Both the position numbers and the translations under genes were made by a program. A stretch of 64,000 nucleotides of DNA. Source: Phallus indusiatus. Taxonomy: Eukaryota > Basidiomycota > Agaricomycetes > Phallales > Phallaceae. Below, in pieces: positions 21,923 through 36,800 of this stretch. The notes beneath the pieces are model-generated. The model worked only from the letters and a program-made list of their open reading frames with translations. It made no database searches and was not told where the DNA came from. The stretch covers positions 62,001-126,000 of the forward strand of contig JAQFWX010000040.1 in NCBI GenBank assembly GCA_027605045.1, written 5' to 3'. Numbering within the stretch: the stretch's first letter is position 1; every line of letters starts with the position of its first letter.

Positions 21923-24900
21923 AGAAGTTGTCAGGATTATTCTAAATTTTGGGTTACAATTTGATTGACAGAGTGTATTTATTCATCTATAGTTTTTTTT
22001 AAATAAGGTTTAATGGGTATTGTGGATGCATGTATTGATTTATAACAAAGGCCGAGACGTAACATTCATAAGCTATGGGGAAGGGAACGAATAAAAATTG
22101 AATAATGGCACACAAATAGAAAAAAAAATTTGCAACGTTTTCTACTTTCCAAGACGAGTCAATTTTCAAATCCCAGATGGTCACGACTCCCTAGGATCAC
22201 TGGCCTCTTGCTAAAGGATGGCTAAAGGATGTGCACTACCATGCCATACAATATAAGATCGTGCCAACGGAACTGAAATACAAATATACCTGATTGAGCG
22301 TTGCCAACGTCGCAACCACTGATAACATCAACATGCAATGTCTGTTGATGTGAACAATCGAAATGCGCCGGTACAAGGTACTATCATGAAATGTAAATGC
22401 CCCTTCCTCTTTCTGGTGGTACTTAAGATTATTCCAAGTCCCGTCGAACCCAGCACTCCATCTGGATCTGCAGCTCCATATCCTGTATGAATTACCTTCA
22501 ATCGGTCATCTGCAGGTCGGATATCAGCAATAGCTAAGCAGATGTAAACAACCCAAAGGAGAGGTTGACTCCTGTAAATTGATAAAACATGATAAGGACG
22601 AATTAACAGCTTCTTCGTGATGTATAAATTGCTCCCTGCACCACCGTGTTTGAGGACGAAAAGGTTAAGCTGATCCTAAGATCTACCCAAGAGGCTTGCT
22701 CTTCGATTCCGGGTATTTGTGTAACAACAGTTTTACGGAGTCACTCTCGATACCTTGGTTCACCGGTTAGTCGTATGCTTCGACAAGGATGCGGGCGGCC
22801 ACTTTTTTTGCTATTCGGGCTTTCCGGATTCTGTGCGGCGTGCACTGACGAATTGATGATTCATTCCATTCCTTCTTGTTTGGTATGTACTTCTTTTCTG
22901 TGTTTTTCAAATCTATATAAAACACCCTTCTGATCTCCCTGTAGATTCTGTGAAAGCCGTTTCGAGAATAAATTAGCATGAGACCAGTGGCGAGTGGCAA
23001 CTTTTTGAATTGAAAGTCTCTGGATTCCGTGAGATATCATTTTATTTGCTCTTTACATTGTTAAGGAAAGTCATAATCTCCACTAGTATTGGCGCAAACT
23101 ACCACGAAGCATGGGAATTCCAGATGGTCAAGCGTAGGTCATGCGATTGTACATGTTGCTATGTGAATTTCTTGTGAAACAAATGAATAAACGAGGTTGC
23201 GAAGTCTCACTACTTACCTCAAATTTCAAACGACACCTGGAGAAATGTCATGTATTTATCTAGTCGATGGGTGTTTTCTCTACGCGAGGGGCGAGAGATC
23301 TGATTCAGATCGCTGATGTTTGCTCCATGGATTACGATTTTTAGGACGTTCATCCGACCTGAATAAAGGGTTATGTCACTTATTTGGCGTATATAATCGA
23401 AAGAATTGTCAAGGTTTTGTATGGTTCGCTTGTTTAATTCATGTCCACTTCGTCTTCCTGTCTTCCGACACGGAAACCTGTTTCCGATGAGTTCCTCGTA
23501 TTTTTTTCTCCGATTGGTGTACAAGTGAACGTGATTGACCTTCAAAACAGTGTTGGTGTTAAATTTCACCGTTTTCCATCTTTGATCGTCCCTCGCCCGT
23601 TTCTCAACTTCAAACGTTCCGTCGACGTCATAACACCATACTAACAATGAAATTCACTTACAAGACTCGTCTAATGGGACTCCCGCTTTATCTCTGAGGA
23701 GTTAATCAAATCTCGTTCATCACCGGTTTCATCTGAAAATTCGTCATTCAAAATCGTGCAAAGCTTGACTACATCAAAGCCAAACGTTTACATTTGATGT
23801 AAGTTCCAGTATCGACTTAAAATTTTACTTTCTGATTACAGCGCTGATTTATTCCACCGCTAGACGCAATTTCTTTGGATAAAAATGGCGATCTTGTCGG
23901 CACGAACACGGTTCACATATATAACAAGGGACCGTGCACTTGGGGACCTCTCAGTCGAACATTGAGAGTTGGAATAATGGAAAAAGGCCTTGCGCTGGAT
24001 TCGCTCTGAAGGTTGCCATTAGAAGCGTAGTTTCGCTTTCCCGCTTGTTTGTTAAATGTGATTTCGTATCTTGTTTGTTTTCTGAATGTGTTTTCATTCC
24101 TTGTTAGTTAAATGTATTTTTGTACAAATCTCAAAATAGTCTCCTACATTATTAACTCGGAACGGTTCAAAATTCTCAGTTCGCCTTGTTTCGGTTATCA
24201 AGCCTTCTCGAGAATTGAAACTGGTCAAACGGAGGATTCGTCGATCTGGTCTCAAAAACTTGTTCACCAGATGTCGAAAAACTTCAGCGGTGATAATATC
24301 TTCACAATACTTAATGATATAGAATTTATATAACATAAACTCACAGTACAGTTGTTCGATCGGATCTCAAGAGAGATTAAAACTTTATCCGAACAGCCAG
24401 ATATCACGATAAAACTCCCAGCCCCTCTGACCCCAGCGCGTAACACACGATGGTGGTACGAATGTGAGAGCAATAGTGGCGCCGTTTGATTTCATTCCGG
24501 ATGTATTGGAACAGCAAGGCATGATGCAAAAAATGTTCTGGGATATGTATTGATAGTCAGATATCATCCGATGATGCAAAATAACTGTCATACCGGACTG
24601 TGTTTACAAGCCTCTGCTGAGGAAAAAAAGCTTTACCAAAGCCTATAGAATGTCATTTTACGTAAGGGTTTGCTATATAAACTCATGACAAAAACTCATG
24701 AAAACATTTGTCACAAAATTTCGAAGGAAATTGTGGACAATTAAGCGAGATTCCGCAGTCCGAAAATCGATGAAAACGCGGCACGCCTTACATAATGAAA
24801 AGCGCTGGTAATATAGCGGTCAAATGACGAAAAAAAAACTGTCTGACAGAATTGGTATAAAATTCTTAGATGCTAGGACACTATTTTTCATTATTCATTT

Positions 24901-25032
24901 AGTACTTTCAAAAGGACTTGAAAGAAGGTATGGATTCTCTCCGTGTTGCCATATTTGGATAGTATTTGGAACTCCGCCATAGATACCATAGTCTCTTTTG
25001 CCTCCTGCTTGCCACTGGCCTTAGCATCTCAT
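21923..25032. other. Long gene-poor stretch
   Basis: About 3.1 kb with no gene I can support. It includes the 3' flank of copy 2, a basic open frame at 23219-23647 (listed separately with low confidence) and AT-rich sequence. No LTR or TIR structure was recognised. Confidence 0.4.
23219..23647 (-). CDS. Doubtful 142-aa open frame
   Basis: The only frame over 100 codons in this gene-poor stretch. Translation is basic, with many Arg and Lys and no recognised motif, signal peptide or membrane segment. No TATA or clear splice context was seen. It may be chance. Confidence 0.2.
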   Translation of the reverse strand: MLVWCYDVDGTFEVEKRARDDQRWKTVKFNTNTVLKVNHVHLYTNRRKKYEELIGNRFPCRKTGRRSGHELNKRTIQNLDNSFDYIRQISDITLYSGRMNVLKIVIHGANISDLNQISRPSRRENTHRLDKYMTFLQVSFEI

Positions 25033-28101
<3,069 letters not shown>

Positions 28102-28612
28102 ATGGTATCTGGATCCAAATCCTTGCGCTCTTTCCTGTTTCGTTAATTGATGCTGTATAATTTGGGATGTATATCACTGTGGAAAAAATTACCATTGAAC
28201 GCCACTGATACTCAATGGTGATCCAGTGGCTCTACCCACTGAATATCAGTGGTTTGTCAGTGGTGTTCAGTGGTATTTTTCAACTGACGGTTACATGATA
28301 AGTCAAGTCCGGCGGTTTCTCGGTCAGTGCACTTATGTCGCTAGCCTCGGAACCAGCCTACCTGTTACGTAACCGCTCTTTTAGGTCAACTGAAAGCGCA
28401 GGTTGCTCCACAGGTAGCCTGGTCCGGACCGTATTGGAACCCCTGGCGTCAACCCTGATGTGACTCGTTCGGGGTCTTTCTATTACTAATCTATGACCTA
28501 ATCCATGTATTTACTGTAGATACCTTTAATACACACGAATTTCTCTCTTTTTTTATATATTGCGAGGTAATAAGAATATTATAAATCTCATTCTTCATAA
28601 GAATACACGATT
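28102..28612. other. Intergenic with a small foldback element
   Basis: 3' flank of PRP43. Contains the small inverted repeat at 28175-28286 (listed). Nothing else recognised. Confidence 0.4.
28175..28286. repeat. Small foldback / MITE-like repeat
   Basis: About 110 bp. The left end (GTGGAAAAAATTACCATTGA) and the reverse complement of the right end (GTTGAAAAATACCACTGAAC) match over about 27 nt with few differences. The interior holds several CCACTGA / TCAGTGG words, so the whole can fold on itself. No clear target duplication, so class unknown. Confidence 0.4.
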
Positions 28613-30411
28613 TTGTCTCGAAAAAAACATGAAAAAACACGTCGCAGTCCCTGTGTCGCGTCGCGCTCAGGACCATGGAACAGGGTCATCTTATCGATGG
28701 ATAATGCAAATGTCGATGGGAGATTGAGGAATAATCAATTGCTGAAACATCTTGTCTTTCTCTTTCTCTTACTTTCAATGTCCAGATCTTCTTTCTCTCA
28801 TGGCAATGCTGACAAAGTACGCGATGTCCTTTGGCATATTCGTGGCTGCGGGTTAGACCTTCCTCGATTTATATATTACTTGAGCTACGGAGACAGGGAG
28901 TGCATTAGTGATCCCACAATTCAAGCACATTGAACCCAGCTGTTGCGAAGTGTGTTATTGCCGGACATATTGAGCAATTGGCTCAATCCACCCAAGCAGT
29001 CGGATAATAATATTGTTGGTGCACGTCAAACCTTGGTTGATTTTTCGTTCAATTTGGTAAACGACGTTTTGAACAAGGAGCTTTCTCTTTTGAAGAGGGC
29101 GTCAAAACTAAAAACTCTTTATCCGAACAAGAGTTCTTGAGCATTTCCGTTTCTGAGATGCTCAAGGATTTCAAAGTCAAGGGTCCTCTCCTCCTCCGTC
29201 TCCTAGAGAAATTAGCAGTACCTTGGGAAAGAAATCAGAACAAAAGTTCTGTGGAGGTATATTTAGATATGCAATTGGTTTCAGAAGTACTAACAAACTG
29301 TTCCTGTGATAGATAAATCATCTGTATGCTCATGTATCAGCGGTCGAAGTACAATAACTCTTTTCAACAACTGTTGTCCATATATCGGTTGTCACTGGGA
29401 ACTCCAGCCAAAGTAATAGACCTCCTTCATACATTAGGTCTGGGAATGAGCTCAACTTGGATTTATGATGCAATAAATAAACTTTCTGGTGGTGAGATTG
29501 ATATCTCAATTTGCACCCTGCGTTTCTTTTGATATGATTTATAGAAGCTATTACTCGTGTTCAGGCATGGGTCGCCAAAAACCCATTTGCTGCCATGCAC
29601 GACAATGTCAACATTGCTTTTCGCGTTTCCTCGCAGCGCATTAATCACCAGAACCATTTTGATAATGGCACGGCAATGACAATCCTACCTTTGCCTCTGG
29701 AGTATACAGAGATATTACAAAGCTCCGCGCGACGTCTCGCTCGTGATAATTGGCGGACCAGCACTGATAAACCTTCCCTTCGGTGGTTAGATATTCTTAA
29801 GTTCCAGGAAGAGGCAACCGCACCTTTGAAACAAATGCTGGTATTCCACATTCGCGAATTCCTGTTGAACCACCCGTTATTTCACGGCCTGAAATCTTGC
29901 GTTCAAGGCTCCGTAGTATTACAAAAACCCCCTCCTCAGGAACTGCTACCAAGTGGGCCTACACATCGGACAGTGCAGTGGCCTATTGTCACCATGCCAA
30001 TTGACGAATCAAGTTTTGAAGGAACTTCCAATGTTATTGAAAATTTACTTCAACAGATCAGTCTCTTGAACCTGGAAGATAAAGAGAGACTTGCCACTTC
30101 CAAAACCATAATATGGATGGGTGACCAAAAAACTGTGGGTTTAATGCACCATTTAAAAGGAATGCGCGCTGAAGATTTAGATGGTTTCTCACGTCTGGAT
30201 TGGTTGATCTTGGTAAAAGGTTGGTTTCACACACAGATGACGTTGCAGAACCAAATATGCTGGATTCACCGTGGCACATTGGGAGGAAGTGGGATCGCGT
30301 GCAATCTGAAGGTTCTGGAAAGAGTTGGGCTTGCCCCAAAGACCCGAAAACAAAAATTGGATTTTTATCAAGCCCATCAATTGTTATTACATATGATTGA
30401 AGCGCATATAC
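28613..30411 (+). pseudogene. DUF6589-domain gene, broken and 3'-truncated
   Basis: Several pieces read in order as one protein: a start region near 28778 (MSRSSFSHGN), an in-frame TGA at 28931, a second piece to about 29100, a frame change near 29100 (two overlapping frames share the same DNA), then LLLRLLEKLAVPWERN (to about 29250), an exon at 29326-29490 (LSLGTPAKVIDLLHTLGLGMSSTWIYDAI) and a long exon from about 29545 with MHDNVNIAFRVSSQRIN, the typical DUF6589 core. The protein is then cut at 30411 by LTR sequence. DUF6589 is a large, mostly fungal family of unknown function found in many copies in agaric genomes, often next to mobile DNA. The combination of stop, frame change and truncation makes this a decayed copy. 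Confidence 0.7.
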
Positions 30412-30762
30412 TGTTAGGGCGACTCAGGGCACACACCTAGAGGAGGGAAAACCTAAGATCTATTGGGGGGCATCGACTAACTACTCACCTAGAGGAGGGA
30501 AAACCTAAGAGAACAAGCTTAGGTATCCCCCTCTAGGGAAAATGCATATAAGTACAGAGTACGAGGCGCCCGACTGATCCCCATGGGATCCGAGGAGATA
30601 CAGATAGAAATCGGAGTAAATCGAAGAAATCGAGAAATCGAGGAAACGATGAAAATGGTGGAAACAGCAAAACACGGGAAATGAAGGAAATCAAAATACG
30701 AATGAAATCGGAAGAAATTGAAGAAATTGAATAATAGGGCGAGGCGCTAGCGTACCGTAACA
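30412..30762 (-). mobile_element. Diverged solo LTR related to family A (A')
   Basis: Begins TGTTAGGGCGACTCAGG and ends GCGTACCGTAACA, matching the ends of the A-family LTRs in minus orientation. It keeps the pair of CCTAGAGGAGGG repeats and the AGAACAAGCTT word (self-primer region) with a TATA-like box at the same distance, while the rest is strongly diverged. No target duplication found; its right end abuts LTR family B. Confidence 0.7.
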
Positions 30763-31314
30763 GACTTGGCTTCAGCTTATATGCTGCGCCCACTCACCCA
30801 GCTTACAATATCCCTCAATTTCAGAGAACGAGGAAGTACGTAGCTAGTACGTATGAGTACGACGTCAAGAACGTAACATCGAACTCTGAGTCTACACCAT
30901 CAGACGATGACTAGAACTCTGAGTACGAGATAGTACGCAACGAGTACGCACTGGAGCTCGTGAATACGGAGTAAGAACTGAGGCGGAACTAGAGACGGAA
31001 AATAACTAATATTCAGACTACTGTCCCTAGCTGAAAAGCTACGATTTAAATACAAAATGGTATGGACCAAAATGGGAATAATATCAAATATGGAACAAAG
31101 GAGTTTAACATGAAAGAAGCGAGCAGAGATGTGAATCAGACAGTTGGGACTTCTCGTTCCTTGTGGTGATGTGATAACAAGGAAGTAGCATCTACTAAGT
31201 ACGCACTAGAGTATGGGGAAAAGTACGGACATCGGATGTAATAAATCCACAGTGACGAAATCGGGATTACCCCGGAATTCCGGGTTTGAGTCCTGGGTCA
31301 CGCGGGGCGTGACA
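30763..31314. mobile_element. LTR family B, copy 1 (fragment)
   Basis: Shares its start (GACTTGGCTTCAGCTTATATG onward) and spaced AGTACG words with the sequence at 58734-59318 and ends in GGGGCGTGACA. The first few bases are missing or mutated where it meets A'. It cuts the hAT transposase gene after ACCAAGATC (31315). Confidence 0.55.
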
Positions 31315-31355
31315 GATCTTGGTCCTAAGTTTCGTCCTATGAGGTATGTCGTTGT
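31315..31355 (-). pseudogene. hAT transposase gene, fragment 3 (truncated)
   Basis: The minus strand reads DIPHRTKLRTKI, which continues in frame from fragment 2 (ending RPITRDN at 53283) once the solo LTR and its 5-bp duplication are removed. This is the conserved DIPHRTKL region that precedes the catalytic domain in fungal hAT transposases. The gene is then cut by LTR family B; the catalytic core is not in the window. Confidence 0.75.
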
Positions 31356-31616
31356 TGTTAGGGCTACTCAGCTCACACTAGAGGGAGGGGATCCTAAGTA
31401 CTATATTGGACGATAACTATACTACTCACCTAGAGGGAGGGGATCCTAAGAGAACAAGCTTAGGGACCCTCACTCTAGGGACAGCGACTATATACATGAA
31501 AAACGATAGCGCGGCGTGCGGCCCTGACACAGCTAAGTGCCAGACGCCCAAACCGAACATAAGCGACGTGACGCCTACGGCGTCACGCCGGGTACGAGCG
31601 CGCGGCGCGCGCAAGT
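31356..31616 (-). mobile_element. Solo A-family LTR, left part (interrupted)
   Basis: Minus-orientation LTR beginning TGTTAGGGCTACTCAGCTC. It continues at 53140-53282 after element I. The TSD GTTGT flanks the whole (31351-31355 and 53283-53287). Element I entered with TSD CAAGT (31612-31616 and 53140-53144). Confidence 0.92.
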
Positions 31617-31880
31617 TGTAACGTTTCGTTACAGTTTACGATTAGCCCGGTTCTTACGGACTCACAACAAACAGTATAAAGCTGTATATTTGCAAGTGCA
31701 GGTAAGAAAGGCTGCCGGTGCCTTTACCGTTACGCGGTATTTACTGGTGTGACGGCGCCTATGTACATTACATAATACTAGGTACTTGTGCAGACGACGA
31801 TCGTCTGCATGCAATTGTATATATATACTAATATGTACTATGGGTAATAGTAGTCCGCTGGTCATAGCGGAACCGTTACA
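31617..31880 (-). repeat. 3' LTR of element I
   Basis: 264 bp, starts TGTAACGTTTCG and ends AACCGTTACA in plus orientation. The adjacent sequence TCCTCCCCCG is the complement of a polypurine tract. Confidence 0.92.
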
Positions 31881-32025
31881 TCCTCCCCCGCTGACTTGAG
31901 CGTCAAGTCAATACATGATACGACGAGTGAGTCTCAGTCGTCCGCGGTATAATCCATGGCCATCTCAATGTCACCTTGAGGGCCCGCTCCTGGTCTATCC
32001 AGGACCTCGTATTGATCGGGGTCGA

Positions 32026-32670
32026 TCACGAGTTCTTTCTCAGCGATATCTGCTGGGAGTGGTGCTTTCGCCGAGGGAGGCGACTAGCGGTGGACTCCAC
32101 ATAAGGAGTCTCCTTCGAAGGTCCAGCAATAGGAGCTGCAGGGGCGGCGTCACGACGATTGTTGCGACGTCGTCTTCGATACTGACGTCCTGGTAACAGC
32201 GACGAAACGGTGGGTTGAGATTCTCGCCACTTCACGGCGATGGTATTGCTGTTAGTGTGTGATCGCCACCGCTCAAATAGTGGTCCTAATCGAGTTTCGA
32301 TTAATCGGGTATTCACACAGTTATATCGCAGCATCCCGACAACTTCTTCCTTGGTTGGAATGTTACCCTGAGGCAGGGTATATGCTCGACGCCATCCTTC
32401 GATTATGGATGGGGAGTTATTCACCGTCTTGTCAGCGTTGATGCCAGCGGCGTTGAGCCAGGTGGATAGCCCAGGCTCGGTACATATCTCCGCTACAATG
32501 GGGAATACAGTCTTCCTTGTTTCCCGATTCGGGAATATTTTTCGAAGCCACGCTACGACTTCAACATCGCTGATATTCAGCGATCCCGATGGTTCAACCC
32601 TTATATAAAAGGGTACGGAGGCGGGGTCCTTATACCACGTCTCGTAGAGGCGACCCGTTTCTAGGTCCAT
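32026..32670 (-). CDS. Element I extra open frame, part c (214 aa), downstream of integrase
   Basis: 214 codons starting inside the last codons of the upstream frame (10-nt overlap, different frame). The first 150 residues look folded (VEVVAWLRKIFPNRETRKTVFPIV, WLNAAGI, MLRYNCVNTRLIETRLGPLFERW). The tail is Arg-rich (RRRRRNNRR), so it could bind nucleic acid. I do not recognise a family; no membrane segment, so not a typical envelope protein. It may be one protein with parts a and b (33740-32661) if the TGA at 33063 and the frame change are mutations. Confidence 0.55.
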   Translation of the reverse strand: MDLETGRLYETWYKDPASVPFYIRVEPSGSLNISDVEVVAWLRKIFPNRETRKTVFPIVAEICTEPGLSTWLNAAGINADKTVNNSPSIIEGWRRAYTLPQGNIPTKEEVVGMLRYNCVNTRLIETRLGPLFERWRSHTNSNTIAVKWRESQPTVSSLLPGRQYRRRRRNNRRDAAPAAPIAGPSKETPYVESTASRLPRRKHHSQQISLRKNS

Positions 32671-33062
32671 TTGCCCTTCTGTTGGGTATGGAAAAGCTTC
32701 GGGCGCTCCCCGATAGTGAGGCGAGCGTAGTCTCGCTCTTTCTTCTTTCTATTGATGAACATCATGCCTACATCCCAGGCAAGTCTAATGCGCGCGTGCA
32801 TTGCAACTTTTTGAGGAGTGTCCAATATGGGTGGTTTCTTCCAGATCTGCTTCCCCTGGAGTACGAATGAGGGATCATCCAGTGGACACGTCATGTACCA
32901 CGCGAGTGGGTCGGGAACTGGCCCAGGTACAGGGGTTTTCCCTGCTCGAGACGCTGTGGGGTCGTGGCCTTGCATAAAAGCGGGCCACGTATCGTGGTAC
33001 TTGGCCTGGTTGGAGATACGGGGAGTTCCTGGGAACTCAGCGAGGACTTTCTCAGCGAGTTG
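32661..33062 (-). CDS. Element I extra open frame, part b
   Basis: Open from the TGA at 33063 to a stop at 32661, in the same frame as part a; first ATG at 32975. Contains QIWKKPPILDTPQK and WDVGMMFINRKKKERDYARL. Family not recognised. Reading through the TGA would join it to the coiled-coil part a. Confidence 0.5.
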   Translation of the reverse strand, partial: QLAEKVLAEFPGTPRISNQAKYHDTWPAFMQGHDPTASRAGKTPVPGPVPDPLAWYMTCPLDDPSFVLQGKQIWKKPPILDTPQKVAMHARIRLAWDVGMMFINRKKKERDYARLTIGERPKLFHTQQKGKWT

Positions 33063-33740
33063 TCACCGAGACAATAATGACTCCTCTTCAGGGTCCAGCC
33101 TGTCCATTAGGCCGAAATCGTCCCCAGAGTGGGGAGGAACGGGTTGACCGTTGGAGTCGAGTACCGACTCGTCATTGTAGGAGTCCGCCCAATCGTGGTC
33201 GTCTAGATCATCGTCGTCGTCGTCGTCGTACGCGCTGAATCCTACGGGCCCATGATTCGTGGGGCCCTTGGCCTCTGACCGAGGTTGTTTCCTAGATGAC
33301 ACAGGCGATGCTGCCTGTGGGGCTTGCTTCAACTTGTCCTCGAGTTCCCGTATACGATCTCGAAGGTCGTCCTCTCGTCTCTCAACGTCCTTGAGTTCTT
33401 GGACGGTCTGGTCGGCGTAGTCGTTAGCGTCTTCGAGGCGCTTTCGTAAATCATCCCACTCTTTTTGCAGGAACGGGAATGCCTCGAGTAGGCACTCTTT
33501 GACGTCTTTCTCGTCAAGAACAATGGTACGCTTGCTTGCAGCGGTACTAATGTGCGAGATATACTCATCGCAGTGGGTACATTTCCCACTTTCGTGGGTG
33601 ATGGCTACGCAGCCAGGCATGGAATCCATACTCCATTCTTTTTGTGCTTCAAGCAACGCTTGCTTGATATCGTCAAATCGTCCCTTGCGGGTCGAGGGCT
33701 TCGTAGATGAAGAGGTAGGTCGTGAAGGTTCTGCAGACAT
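33063..33740 (-). CDS. Element I extra open frame, part a (225 aa, coiled coil and acidic tail)
   Basis: ATG at 33740. Contains a CxxC-type motif KCTHCDEY (about 53-60), then a strong heptad-like stretch (LLEAFPFLQKEWDDLRKRL to LRDRIRELEDKLKQA, about 82-140) predicted to be a coiled coil, and an acidic tail with a run of eight Asp. Ends at an in-frame TGA after LLSR; the frame stays open beyond it. It occupies the place of env in retroviruses but has no signal peptide or membrane helix. Function unknown. Confidence 0.55.
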   Translation of the reverse strand: MSAEPSRPTSSSTKPSTRKGRFDDIKQALLEAQKEWSMDSMPGCVAITHESGKCTHCDEYISHISTAASKRTIVLDEKDVKECLLEAFPFLQKEWDDLRKRLEDANDYADQTVQELKDVERREDDLRDRIRELEDKLKQAPQAASPVSSRKQPRSEAKGPTNHGPVGFSAYDDDDDDDLDDHDWADSYNDESVLDSNGQPVPPHSGDDFGLMDRLDPEEESLLSR

Positions 33741-33877
33741 CGTTGACGGTGCTCAGGTGGCTGAGACGGGGTCGTAAGAAAGAGTATTTATTTACTCTTG
33801 TATCAGAGTAGCGCCCGAGTAGGATTTTCTCGTGGCTGCTGTGCCGCCGGGCACGGGGCAGATCTGCTTGCAGATCC

Positions 33878-36800
33878 TCATTTACGCGTCGTGCGGAGAC
33901 GCGGCAATTTCCCTAATTGGGTAACCCCGCGTAATTGGAGATACTCATCCAATGCCTGCAAGTCTTTGCAGTGTTCGTACGGCTCCCAGGTCGTATCGCC
34001 TAGCGTCCATTGCACTAGGAACTCGATGTCCGTGTCTTTAGACCCAGTCCAGCGATGGGCTAGTAGTTCATCTACATGCCATTCGGCATTGTCCGGTTGT
34101 CCAAAGTCGTACGCCGTTAATGACTCACGACGTGGAAATCTATCGTCATCATTGGCGATATGTGGTTTCACTAAGTCCACGTGGAATATTGGATTTATCC
34201 TACGCTTCTTCAACTCGTCAGGCAAGTCGAGTTTGACGTTAATATTGTCTTTGACTGACAATACTTTGTAAGGACCGACGTAATGCGGTACCAACTTACT
34301 GGATCTACCCTTTGGTAGAGACATGTTCTTCGTAGAAAGGTACACGAGGTCACCCTCTTTATAAACAGGCGCATCTCGTCTGTGAGTGTTCGCGTGCATG
34401 GTTTGTTTCACGCGACTCGCGATTATGGCATCGTGTGCGGCCATAAGATTCCATTTCGCTTGTAATGCGAATTGCTTCACACCATTGAACTTGGTGTCGG
34501 TGTTGAGCTGTCGCCCTAGTGCAGGGGTGTATCCGTAGTTAAGTTCGAATGGCGTGAACTTAGTCGTTTCACTCGTGCTACTGTTCAGTGCGAATTCCGC
34601 CATCGGGATACGTTCAGCCCAATCCTTTTGGTCATTATCTATTATAGAACGTAATACTTGTCCTATGGAGCGGTTCGCCCGCTCTGTTGCTCCATCCGTC
34701 TGTGGATGGAATGAAGTGGACATGAGGAGTTTTGTCCCTATTAGTCGCTGTAGTTCTTTCCAGAATTTCGCGGTGAATCTGGTATCTCTATCACTGACGA
34801 TAGAAGCTGGCACGCCATGATGCCTAACTACACCTTCGAAGTACAGGTGTGCTGCGCTTTTCGCAGTTAGCTTCGTGGTGGTGGGCATGAGTCTCACCAT
34901 TGACGTTAATCTGTCAATTATGACTAGTAAGAAGTCGTGTCCTTTCGATACTGGTAATGGGCCTATAAAGTCCATTCCGACTGATTCCCATGGTTTATTG
35001 GGAATGGGTAGCGTCTTCAGTAGACCGCTAGGATGTCTATTGTCATCCTTATTCGTTTGACATTTACCGCACGATTTGCAGTATTCTTCGATGTCCTCTG
35101 CCATCGTTCTCCACCAATACACTTGTCTAATGTATTGCGACGTTTTATAGCGTCCAAAGTGTCCCACAATTTCGTGTGCTTCACTAATTATGATCTCTAC
35201 CAGCTTCCTCCCCTGGTAAAATAAGTGATGGGGTATGCAAACCACGTCACAGGAAAACTGATTCTTCGTGTATAGTAGCTGGTTTTTCATCCCAAACCCT
35301 TTGTATGCATCAGGGTTTTCTAACACTTTCTTCAGTGTTGTGTCGTCCTTATAGCCGCTCTTTATCAGATCAGCTAATCCTTCAAAGCCTTCGATTTTGG
35401 CTTTAAGCGTTTTACCGCTATGTTGTGCTGTGACTGCCAGTACATCTTCGTCGTCTGTATCCACTTCTTCAATGGACGCTGATCGTTGTTCAATGGATGC
35501 TTGTCCAGCCGTCTGTTGTTGGACTCTAGCTTTCGCCCGAGTGTTAATGCGTCTCGCCGCACTGATTCTGAGTTCGCTTTTCCTTTCAGGAGGTAGCTGA
35601 TCCCCTGTTGGATCTAGTTTCACGTCGATGTTGACGTAGTTCTCAGGTGGGTGTATCTCGTTAGGTAGGTCATCCTCGAAGTATCTCGAGAGTCCATCTG
35701 CGACCGTATTGGTCTCACCTTTGATGTGAATCGTTTCGTAGTCGAAACGAGAGAGATACTCGTACCATCTCGCCTGTCTAGGCGACATACGGGGCTGTGT
35801 CTTGAAGTGTTTCAAGGCCTCGTTGTCCGTTACTAGGGTGAATTTACGACCTAGTAGTTTGTCTTCCCACTTATTCAGTGCTTCAAGTACTGCAATGAGC
35901 TCGTGCTCATGAGTCCGGTAGTTGTATTGTGCCGGAGTAAATTTCTTAGACATAAACCCTGCGGGTCTGCAGGTTTGCCACCTTGCGCCTTGACCATAGT
36001 ACGCACCGACGCCACACTTGGATCCATCGGTTACAAGCCAAATTGGCTCGTTGCTATCAGGATTGATAGGTTTAAGAACTGGGGCGTTCTTCGTCAACGC
36101 TTTGATTGCGTTGGAACAGCGTTCTAGTGCCGGTGTCCACTCAAATTGCCTGTTGTTGTGGGTACATCCCGACAATGGGGAAGTGTAAGTAGCGACTCCC
36201 GGAAGGTAGGCGGCAACGTATTGCACCAGTCCTAAGAACTTCTGAACGTCGTTGAACGTACGTGGGGTTCTCCAATCGCGAATTTTATCCATTTTATCCA
36301 TATCTGGGTGGATACCATCGCTGTCGATGATGTGTCCTAGGCACTCCAATCGTTTGGAGTATAAGTCAACTTTCTTCTGACTTAGGTAAAGTTGTTCCTT
36401 CCTCAATCTCGAGAAGGCAATCTCCAGATGTTCCTGGTGTTGTTGGATCGTCATTGAGTAGACGAACACGTCGTCGATGTACGAGTGTATGTTTCTTCCG
36501 ATGTGGTCCCGGAATATATGGGTCATCAATCTCTGGAATGTCGAAGGCGCGTTGCAATCACCTTGTTGCATAACATGGCTTTTAAACGTGCCATATATCG
36601 TCGAGAACGTGGTCTTGTCCACGTCTTCCGGAGCAATTCTGACTTGCTCGTAAGCTTCCGTTAGGTCAATTTTCGACCTATACTTGTGTCTCGCCACGTC
36701 TTGGCGAATGGTCTCCTGGTCTGGAAACGGGGTCACGTCTTTCAACGTATTATCATTCTGCTGACGCAGGTCAAATACCGTGCGTAGTCCTGATAATGCC

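Noticed and set aside
22646..22933. Cys-containing 95-codon open frame
   Set aside because: No signal peptide, splice context or family; likely chance in gene-poor DNA.
31261..31310. tRNA-like GGGTTTGAGTCC stretch
   Set aside because: Looks like a T-arm, but no acceptor stem, D-arm or anticodon arm fits around it; it lies at the end of LTR B.
33063..33740. Envelope protein in element I
   Set aside because: The position suggests env, but there is no signal peptide, transmembrane helix or cysteine pattern; kept only as unknown extra frames.
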